Source of the DNA: Methanolinea sp.
GTDB taxonomy: Archaea; Halobacteriota; Methanomicrobia; Methanomicrobiales; Methanospirillaceae
Direction: 5' to 3'
Assembly (NCBI GenBank): GCA_024518585.1
Contig: JANIHI010000006.1
Span: forward strand, 1-64,000
DNA length: 64,000 bases
Within the stretch, counting starts at the first letter, position 1, and every line of letters starts with the position of its first letter. Under the pieces are notes generated by a model. That model ran no database searches. It was not told the origin of the DNA and was given only the letters and a program-made list of their open reading frames with translations. Below are positions 56,967 through 64,000 of the stretch, in pieces. The translations under genes and the position numbers were made by a program.

Positions 56967-59585
56967 ATGAGTATGCCCCCAGGATTGCAGGCGGGAGGGA
57001 ATTTGCCGGAACTCCTGGCCCCTGCCGGTTCAATGGAGGCTTTAAGGGCTGCTGTCGCCGCAGGGGCAGACGCCGTGTACCTGGGGGGAAAGCGGTTTGG
57101 CGCCCGCCAGCTCGCGCCGAATTTCACCCCGGATGAGATGCAGGAAGCGGTTGATTTTGCCCACCTCCGGGGCGTTAAGGTGTACGTCACCGTCAACACC
57201 CTCGTCCGTGAGGAAGAGATCCCGGGGGCGGCACAGTACCTCCTCTCCCTCTTTTTGATGGGCGTGGATGGTGTCATCCTCCAGGATGGGGGCTTGCTTT
57301 CTGTTGCCCGCCGTGCGCTCCCCGGCCTTGCCCTCCATGCATCCACGCAGTGCACCATCGCAACACCCGAAGGAGTCCTGTGGGCCGCGTCGGCCGGTTA
57401 CACGCGCGTGATCCTGGCGCGGGAAGTCACGCTCCCGGAGCTGGACGAAATCCTTGCTATCCCGCCGGAAAAGCGGCCTGGCCTCGAGGTCTTTATCCAC
57501 GGGGCACTCTGTTATTCATACTCGGGCCAGTGCCTGCTTTCTTCCCTGATTGGCAGGAGAAGCGGAAACAGGGGCATGTGTGCCCAGCCCTGCCGGAAAC
57601 CCTACCGGCTCGTGCGGGTCACCCCCGGGAGGGGCACAGGCCGAAAAACCGTTCAGGAAATTCGCACCCAGGGGCAGTACCTCCTCTCTCCCCGGGACAT
57701 CTGCTGTTACCCTGCTCTCCCCGAGGTCGTCGGCCGCAGGATCGATGCCCTCAAGATCGAGGGACGAATGCGGTCCCCCACGTATGTCGCCGTGGTCGTC
57801 TCTGCCTACCGCCGGGCGCTCGATGCGATCAGGCAGAACAGGGACTTTTTCAACCCCCTTGACCTTGAGACCATGGCCCTTGCCTACAGCAGGGACTTCT
57901 GCGGGGGCTACCTCCTCTCCAACGGCCCCGTCATGGCCCGCGAAGCGCCGGGTAACCGCGGCCTTTCCCTTGGCAGAGTGACCTCGGTCGTTCCGGGGAA
58001 GGGTTTTGTCGTCCATCCTGGTGCGCAGACGAAACCTTCTGCCGGGGATGGCCTCCTTGTCCTGTCTCCCGGGGGAAAGAGACAGCAGGGCCTCGTGATC
58101 GCGCGTGACGCTGTCAGGCGCCGGGACGGCCTCTTCATCCCACTGGCGAGGGGAGGCGTTCGCCCGGGCGACCTCGTCTTTCTCACGCGGAGCCGGACCT
58201 GCGCGGAGATGGCAAGGGAGATCGGAAGAAAGATGCAGGGGAGGCACCCCGTCCCAGTCTCTCTCCACGTCCGGATATCCCGGGGAGAACCTGTCCAGTG
58301 GAGTGCCTCCCTTCTGCATCCCCGTCGGGGCAGCATGCATGTCGGGGGACTATCCGGGGCCGTGCCTCCGGCGGCCCGGACACGCCCTGTCTTGGTTGAA
58401 ACGATACGGGAACAGCTCAAAAAGACAGGCGATTCACCGTTTTCCTTCCGTGACATCACGGTTGATTCGAAGGGGGAATTCTTTTTCCCGCTTTCTGCTA
58501 TCAACCAGGTCAGGAGGGAGATCCTGGCAAGGCTGGAAGCTGAATGGACCGCGGGCTTCCGTCCCCCGGCTGCAGACGTAAAACGCGCGAGGGCCTGCAT
58601 CCAGGCCATCGTGGATGAAGTCGTGCGTCCTCCTGCAGTCTCACCCCCGCTTTCCCGGGATGGCGGGGCCCCTGCCCTCACCGTATTGTGTGCGACACTC
58701 GACGAACTTGGTGCGGCGTGCAGGGCAGGGTCTGATGCAGTCTGCTTTGAACCCTCTGCAGGGTATGGTGGGCGGGATGAGATCTCCCTCGTGATGGATG
58801 GTGCCGCGGCCTGCCGCGCCGCGGGAGTGGAGTTTACCTGGAAGTTCCCCCGGGTCGCACCGGTCGGCTACCTGAAACGAGTACTGCCTAACCTCCCCGG
58901 GCTATTCCGTTCAGGGGGCATGCGGGTGATGGTCGAGGACCTCGGCCTTGCAGAAGCAGTCCATGCCCGTGTCCCGGCCATCGAGGTCAGGGGGGGGACC
59001 GGTCTCAACATATGGAATGCCGAATCTGCCCTGTTCCTGCACCCGCCGCTCGCAGGGTTCACCCTCTCCCCCGAACTCTCCCTCCCCGATATTGCCGCCC
59101 TGGTTTTGCATTCCCGGGTCAGATCCCCGCGGATATGGTTTGAGGTCATCTGCCAGGGAAACATCGAGGCGATGGTCAGCAGGAACAGGCTCCTCTCGGA
59201 GACGGTCGGGGACGCTCCGGAAAAAGAGGGGGAGTGGTATAGCCTCGCGGACGGGACAGGGCGTATCTTTCCCGTCTTTGAGGATGCCGAGGGGAGGACG
59301 AGGATACTGAACGCCGTGGAACTGACGCTCATTGACTATGTCCCGGCCCTCACTGCTGCCGGGATCAACTCCCTTGCGATCGACGCACGCCGCAGGGGCC
59401 CGGACTATGTGCAGGCCGTCACCTCTGCCTACCGTGCCGCCCGTGATGCAACCCGGGAGAAGAGATACACGACTGCTCTGTGCTCCCGGCTCAAGGAGGG
59501 GATAAAAGAGGTTGCCCGCGGGGGTATCACGGCTGGATACTTCAGGACTCCCCCGGGACGCGACCATGACTCCACCGCAGAATAA
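56967..59585 (+). CDS. Peptidase U32 family protein
   Basis: PELLAPAGSMEALRAAVAAGADAVYLGGKRFGARQLAPNFT; EVFIHGALCYSYSGQCLLSSLIGRRSGNRGMCAQPCRKPYRL. Confidence 0.93.
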   Translation: MSMPPGLQAGGNLPELLAPAGSMEALRAAVAAGADAVYLGGKRFGARQLAPNFTPDEMQEAVDFAHLRGVKVYVTVNTLVREEEIPGAAQYLLSLFLMGVDGVILQDGGLLSVARRALPGLALHASTQCTIATPEGVLWAASAGYTRVILAREVTLPELDEILAIPPEKRPGLEVFIHGALCYSYSGQCLLSSLIGRRSGNRGMCAQPCRKPYRLVRVTPGRGTGRKTVQEIRTQGQYLLSPRDICCYPALPEVVGRRIDALKIEGRMRSPTYVAVVVSAYRRALDAIRQNRDFFNPLDLETMALAYSRDFCGGYLLSNGPVMAREAPGNRGLSLGRVTSVVPGKGFVVHPGAQTKPSAGDGLLVLSPGGKRQQGLVIARDAVRRRDGLFIPLARGGVRPGDLVFLTRSRTCAEMAREIGRKMQGRHPVPVSLHVRISRGEPVQWSASLLHPRRGSMHVGGLSGAVPPAARTRPVLVETIREQLKKTGDSPFSFRDITVDSKGEFFFPLSAINQVRREILARLEAEWTAGFRPPAADVKRARACIQAIVDEVVRPPAVSPPLSRDGGAPALTVLCATLDELGAACRAGSDAVCFEPSAGYGGRDEISLVMDGAAACRAAGVEFTWKFPRVAPVGYLKRVLPNLPGLFRSGGMRVMVEDLGLAEAVHARVPAIEVRGGTGLNIWNAESALFLHPPLAGFTLSPELSLPDIAALVLHSRVRSPRIWFEVICQGNIEAMVSRNRLLSETVGDAPEKEGEWYSLADGTGRIFPVFEDAEGRTRILNAVELTLIDYVPALTAAGINSLAIDARRRGPDYVQAVTSAYRAARDATREKRYTTALCSRLKEGIKEVARGGITAGYFRTPPGRDHDSTAE

Positions 59586-59630
59586 GTTTTGCCCTCGTGG
59601 TCCCCAGTATTCCTTCGACAGGAGATCTCC

Positions 59631-60299
59631 ATGGGAAGACCTTTCATTCTCATCAACCTGAAGACCTACGCGGAAGGCAGCGGGCAGAGGGCCCATGCGA
59701 TCGCAGGAGCCGCCCAGCAGGTGGCAGACGAGGCCGGTGTCGATATCGGGCTTGCCCCAAGTTACATGAACATCCACCCGCTCTCCATGCACTACTCGCT
59801 TCCCGTCTATGCCCAGCACGTGGACCCGCTCCCGCCTGGTGCCCACACGGGGTCTGTGACCGTCGAGGCCATCCGGGAAGCCGGGGCAGTCGGCTCTCTC
59901 GTCAACCATTCCGAGCGGCGTCTCACGCTCGCGGACATCGAAGCGTGCGTCTCACGCCTCAGGGAGGCCCGGCTCGTCCCCATTGTCTGCACGAACAACG
60001 TTCCCACCAGCGCAGCGGCAGCGGCCCTCTCTCCCGGTTACGTGGCGATCGAGCCACCCGAGCTGATCGGGGGAGACGTCTCGGTATCGACCGCAAACCC
60101 GGGTATTATCACGGGAACCGTTGAAGCGGTCAGGAAAGTGAACCCGGACGTCCGGATCCTGACGGGCGCGGGGATCCATTCCGGGAAGTGCGTGAGGACA
60201 GCCATCGACCTTGGGACAGACGGCGTCCTGCTCGCATCGAGCGTGGTGAAGGCAAAAGCACCGATAAGTGTCCTGCGTGACCTGGTCTCCCTGCTCTAG
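59631..60299 (+). CDS. tpiA: Triosephosphate isomerase
   Basis: [65 protein letters not shown]. Confidence 0.95.
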   Translation: MGRPFILINLKTYAEGSGQRAHAIAGAAQQVADEAGVDIGLAPSYMNIHPLSMHYSLPVYAQHVDPLPPGAHTGSVTVEAIREAGAVGSLVNHSERRLTLADIEACVSRLREARLVPIVCTNNVPTSAAAAALSPGYVAIEPPELIGGDVSVSTANPGIITGTVEAVRKVNPDVRILTGAGIHSGKCVRTAIDLGTDGVLLASSVVKAKAPISVLRDLVSLL

Positions 60300-60856
60300 C
60301 GGTTCACCATCAGGGATATCAGGTCGTGGGTCGTTATGACGCCGGCGACCTTTCCTCCCTCCGTCACGAGGACGGCGTGGTGGTGCTCGAGGATCCGGAT
60401 CACGGTCTCGATATCGGTATCGTGGGGGACGGTCGGGAACCCTGACTCCATGTAGTACCGGACCTGGTCACCGGGAGACCTGTGCGCCGTCCGGTTGTTT
60501 ATCGCGTTCAGGATGGCAGATTCCGATATGGACCCGACAGGTCTGCCATCATCGAGCACCGGGACCTGGGAGATCCCGTACTTCCCCATGATGTCAACCG
60601 CATGGGTGATGGTATCATCACTATCAACACTGATAACGGGGGTGTGCATCAGGCGACCTGCCGTGACCCTCGGTCTTTCCATGGCATTTAAGACGGCGAC
60701 GATCTTGCGGAGGGTGCTGACGCGGGGGTCCACGCTCCCCCTTTCAATGCGGGCAACCATCGACTGGCTGATCCCCGCTTTTTCTGCAAGATCGGTTTGT
60801 TTCAGACCGAGGAGTTCTCTCCTGGCTTTTATCTCTTCAGGAGTGGGGATATGCAT
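60296..60856 (-). CDS. HTH (Xre-type) + tandem CBS-domain protein
   Basis: [45 protein letters not shown]; two CBS units. Confidence 0.92.
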   Translation of the reverse strand: MHIPTPEEIKARRELLGLKQTDLAEKAGISQSMVARIERGSVDPRVSTLRKIVAVLNAMERPRVTAGRLMHTPVISVDSDDTITHAVDIMGKYGISQVPVLDDGRPVGSISESAILNAINNRTAHRSPGDQVRYYMESGFPTVPHDTDIETVIRILEHHHAVLVTEGGKVAGVITTHDLISLMVNR

Positions 60857-60913
60857 AGGGTGGTATTACCCTGGAGCATAAGGATGGATAAAACTATTGT
60901 ACGACCCTCATGT

Positions 60914-61262
60914 GGGGAGTGGGAGGAGTAAGCCCCCTTCTGTTCGGTGCGGCATTCAGCTATGCGCCATACCCGGGCAGGCGCTGAGCGACCCATGTGC
61001 CCTGTTCTGGCTTGCACCCGCAGGGATTCGCCGTTTCATCGCATCCTGCCCCTGTGCATCAGCGACCAGCAGCATTCCGGCAAGGGAACACCGCTGCGTT
61101 GCCCTTTTTTGGCTCGTTTCGCATCATGGCTGTGGGCAGGCCGTGTCGTTTCTGTGCCATTGCCGTGACTCTCGCCACCCGAACTTGCGTTACGGCTGCG
61201 CGCTCAGCAGGTGGGGGGACTTTCCTCAGCGGCACTGTCTGCCACCGTCGGCCGCACTCTCC
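60914..61262 (-). ncRNA. rnpB: RNase P RNA component
   Basis: Minus strand has conserved blocks GAGGAAAGUCCCCCCACC (CR-I), GGCACAGAAACGAC, GAAACGGCGAAUCCCUGCGGGUGCAAG, and 3' AAUGCCGCACCGAACAGAAGGGGGCUUACU (CR-V). Ends approximate. Confidence 0.92.
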
Positions 61263-61269
61263 CTCTCCC

Positions 61270-61298
61270 TATATAATTTGGCGGTACATTATATACAC
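61270..61298. promoter_or_regulatory. Back-to-back TATA-like boxes for rnpB (-) and the AMMECR1 gene (+)
   Basis: tatataatttggcggtacattatataca: one TATA-like element suitably spaced for each flanking transcript. Confidence 0.5.
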
Positions 61299-61301
61299 CT
61301 G

Positions 61302-61886
61302 ATGGAAGTACTCACGCCCGAGGAGGGTCGGCAGGCTGTGCGGCTCGCCCGCTGCGTGCTCGAGAAGAGAATCGGGAAAAGAGACGTCGATCTTCCCCCT
61401 CTCCCCCCCCGTTTCTCTAAGAAGAGGGGTGTTTTCGTGACGTTGACGGAGCGGGGCCAGTTGCGGGGGTGCATCGGGTTCCCGACGCCCGTCTATCCCT
61501 TGGGCCAGGCAATCTGCGAAGCGGCGTATGCTGCGGCGGTGCAGGACCCGCGGTTCCCCCCGGTGAGGGCAGAAGAACTCCCCCTCCTCCGCGTTGAAGT
61601 CACCGTCCTCTCGGTCCCCACCCCCCTTACCTGCAGGCCCGACGAACGCCCGGAAAAAGTCCTCGTGGGCACGCACGGCCTCATCGTTCGGGGCATGGGG
61701 AGGTCGGGCCTCCTCCTCCCCCAGGTCCCGGTAGAGTGGGGATGGAATGCACGTGAGTTCCTGGACCATACATGCCAAAAGGCGGGTCTCCCTGCCGGGT
61801 GCTGGAAGACCGGTGCGGTGGAGGTCCTCACGTTCGAGGGCCAAATCTTTTCCGAGGAGGAATCGCCCCGCGGGAGACAGGCATGA
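61302..61886 (+). CDS. AMMECR1-domain protein
   Basis: LTERGQLRGCIGFPTPVYPLGQAICEAAYAAAVQDPRFPPVRAEELPLLRVEVTVLS; ORF-track N-terminal extension overlaps rnpB and is rejected. Confidence 0.93.
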   Translation: MEVLTPEEGRQAVRLARCVLEKRIGKRDVDLPPLPPRFSKKRGVFVTLTERGQLRGCIGFPTPVYPLGQAICEAAYAAAVQDPRFPPVRAEELPLLRVEVTVLSVPTPLTCRPDERPEKVLVGTHGLIVRGMGRSGLLLPQVPVEWGWNAREFLDHTCQKAGLPAGCWKTGAVEVLTFEGQIFSEEESPRGRQA

Positions 61887-61970
61887 AGAGTAAAAGAACC
61901 ATTCCCGTCCTGCCGTCCACACCCGCGGGATTCGGGATGGACGGTCGTTTCGGGGGGAAAGGCAGGAGCA

Positions 61971-63416
61971 ATGTCCCTTGCTTTTGAAGTCATCGAGAAG
62001 GATATCGCGGGGCGATTGGGAAGGTTGCGGACCCGGGACAAGGTGCTCCCCACGCCTGCCCTGCTCCCTGTTATCAACCCCCACCTCCAGCCCGTTTCCC
62101 CGGCCGAGATGAAGCGCCTCGGTGCGGAGGGCCTGATCACGAACTCGTATATCTTCTCCCGGAGCGAGGAGTTCCGGGAAAGGACACTCTCCCAGGGCCT
62201 CCACAGGGTGCTCAGTTTTGATGGCCTGATCATGACCGACTCGGGGGCCTTCCAACTCTCGGTCTACGGGGACATCCCGGTGTCCAACGAGGAGATACTC
62301 AGGTTTCAACAGGCAATCGGGAGCGATATCATCGTTCCCCTCGATATCCCGACGCCACCGGATGCAGACAGGGCACGCGCGGAAAGGGAGCTTCTGACAA
62401 CCATGGCACGCCTTGCCGAGGCCCGTTCGCTGTGCGGGGAAGATGCCGTCGTCGCCGGGCCCGTCCAGGGGGGTATCTACCCCGATCTCCGGGAAAGGGC
62501 AGGGAGAGAGGTGGGAGAGATGGGTTTTTGCTTCTGCCCCATCGGGGCCGTCGTCCCCCTGATGGAGTCCTACCGGTACACCGAGCTCGTGAATGTCGTC
62601 ATGGCCGCAAAGAGGGGGATTCCGCCATCCTCCTGCGTGCACCTCTTTGGAGCAGGCCACCCTGCCATGTTTGCTCTTGCCGTTGCCATGGGCTGCGATG
62701 TCTTTGACTCTGCAGCCTACGCTCTCTACGCACGAGAGGGGCGCTACCTCACACCGTCGGGAAGTGCTACGCTCGCGGACCTTTCAGATCTCCCCTGTCC
62801 ATGCCAGGTCTGCCGCACGCACTCTGCTGCAGAACTCAGGCAGTCGGAGGAGAGGGAACGGCTCCTCGCGCTCCATAACCTGGCCGTCAGCCTCGGGGAG
62901 ATAGCCCGGATTCGGCAGGCGATACGTGACGGCGTCCTCTTTGAACTGGTCGACGAGCGCTGCCGGAGTCACCCCCTCCTCCTCGACGGTTACCGGACGA
63001 TGCTTTTGTTTGGGAGCGAGCTCGAAAGGAGGGACAGGGTGAGCAAGCGGAGGTTCTTCTACAGGGGGAGAGAGAGCTGCATGCGCACCGAGGTGATTCG
63101 TTACCATGCACTCCTGGAACGTCTCTGTCTCCCTCCCCGCGTCGTCGTCTCTCTGGACGGGCAGGCGAGGGAAGGATTTGACATGGTCCTCCCCTTCAGG
63201 CCGCCCTTTGGCCCCTATCCTCCTGAACTTGCAGAGACCTTTCCCATCGGCCAGTCCGAGGTCCCCCGCTGGGACGAAGAGATGGTCGCGAGGGGGTGTC
63301 AGGGGATTCGCGTTCTGAGAGAGACGCACCCTGAGTGCGTGATCGCCGTTGCATCACCCCCGGACTGGCACGGTATCATTACCCGGGAAGTGCCGGGTAT
63401 CCAGGTGATCCCGTGA
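61971..63416 (+). CDS. tgtA: Archaeosine tRNA-guanine transglycosylase
   Basis: [84 protein letters not shown]. Confidence 0.94.
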   Translation: MSLAFEVIEKDIAGRLGRLRTRDKVLPTPALLPVINPHLQPVSPAEMKRLGAEGLITNSYIFSRSEEFRERTLSQGLHRVLSFDGLIMTDSGAFQLSVYGDIPVSNEEILRFQQAIGSDIIVPLDIPTPPDADRARAERELLTTMARLAEARSLCGEDAVVAGPVQGGIYPDLRERAGREVGEMGFCFCPIGAVVPLMESYRYTELVNVVMAAKRGIPPSSCVHLFGAGHPAMFALAVAMGCDVFDSAAYALYAREGRYLTPSGSATLADLSDLPCPCQVCRTHSAAELRQSEERERLLALHNLAVSLGEIARIRQAIRDGVLFELVDERCRSHPLLLDGYRTMLLFGSELERRDRVSKRRFFYRGRESCMRTEVIRYHALLERLCLPPRVVVSLDGQAREGFDMVLPFRPPFGPYPPELAETFPIGQSEVPRWDEEMVARGCQGIRVLRETHPECVIAVASPPDWHGIITREVPGIQVIP

Positions 63417-64000
63417 CCACCGTCGAGGTGAAACAGAGGGACGGTCTCGCACGGATAGCAGAGTGGTCGCTTGGGGAGAGGGACATCACCCTGCCTGCCG
63501 TCGAGGAGACCCTCTCCCTCTTCCCCGGGCTTGCAGAGTCCCGGATGGAAAATGTGCCCCTCTGTGCGGATGCAGACTTTGCCGGCCGTTACCTGGCGCC
63601 CGGTTCATGCTCGCCGATCCGGGTCCACCCGGCCGTCAGGAGGGATGTCCCGTCCGGTACATGTGTCCTTGTCCCCTGTTGGCATACGGCGCTTGCAAAC
63701 CCTCGGAAATACGTGGAATGGCTCATTGGGTTCAAGGACAGCATCCCGCCCGATACCGTTTTCTATGCCCCCGCCACGGCGCTCCCCTCGAACCTGGCCC
63801 TCCTCTGCTATTCCGGCTTTGACCTCTTTGATTTCACCGCAGTCGACCTCATGTCGGCGCGGGGCCTGGTCTGCCGGCCCGAGGGGACATACCCTGCCGC
63901 TGCGTGGGCAGGGGGGGACACCCCGCCTTCTGCGCAGGTCCTTTCTGACCTCAACAGGGCTATGCTCCTCCGGGAGCTCGAACTCGTGCGGTTCCATATC
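63413..64000 (+). CDS. arcS: Archaeosine synthase-like protein (ArcS/TGT-paralog family), partial at right edge
   Basis: GTG start overlapping the tgtA stop; [39 protein letters not shown]... in tgtA operon; family assignment partly from context. Confidence 0.7.
   Translation, partial: MTTVEVKQRDGLARIAEWSLGERDITLPAVEETLSLFPGLAESRMENVPLCADADFAGRYLAPGSCSPIRVHPAVRRDVPSGTCVLVPCWHTALANPRKYVEWLIGFKDSIPPDTVFYAPATALPSNLALLCYSGFDLFDFTAVDLMSARGLVCRPEGTYPAAAWAGGDTPPSAQVLSDLNRAMLLRELELVRFHI

Noticed and set aside
60897-61301. N-terminal extension of the AMMECR1 ORF
   Set aside because: The segment is antisense to RNase P RNA, the translation has no domain similarity, and a good ATG exists at 61302.
1-64000. 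CRISPR array, prophage, transposon or integron
   Set aside because: No regularly spaced short repeats, no transposase/integrase/Cas-like ORF and no terminal inverted repeats seen.

Overview
The window is a GC-rich euryarchaeal (methanogen) chromosome segment, most likely Methanomicrobiales judging from gene content. It is ordinary chromosomal DNA: I saw no transposase, integrase, phage module or CRISPR array. Main blocks, left to right: (1) a secreted papain-like (C1) peptidase with PKD and DUF2341-like domains, running off the left edge; (2) surface-glycan genes gmd, fcl and an ABC-2 permease; (3) tRNA-Arg(GCG); (4) argG and carAB; (5) a PKD + dockerin-like secreted protein; (6) pdaD; (7) a long che-arl (chemotaxis-archaellum) cluster, cheD-C-A-B-Y-F, an uncharacterised membrane scaffold-like protein, arlJ-I-H-F-G-CE and two archaellins; (8) a run of small membrane proteins and lipoproteins; (9) mobA, ogt, XPD-like helicase, purB, FKBP PPIase, CYTH, radical SAM and aconitase-X small subunit genes; (10) two different proteasome-activating nucleotidases; (11) a nearly complete shikimate/Phe/Tyr operon with tandem ADH-synthase paralogs and a fused AroK-AroE; (12) peptidase U32, tpiA, CBS-HTH, RNase P RNA, AMMECR1, tgtA and arcS. 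The most interesting observation is the roughly 208-nt region in front of the aromatic operon. It has a TATA-like box, a leaderless-looking 15-codon ORF MLGECFFAGEGLYLY*, a second aromatic-rich ORF in the same frame after the TAG, and a hairpin + T5 element with a possible competing helix. This resembles a ribosome-mediated attenuator for Phe/Tyr(/Trp), which would be unusual in an archaeon. It is a hypothesis from sequence only.
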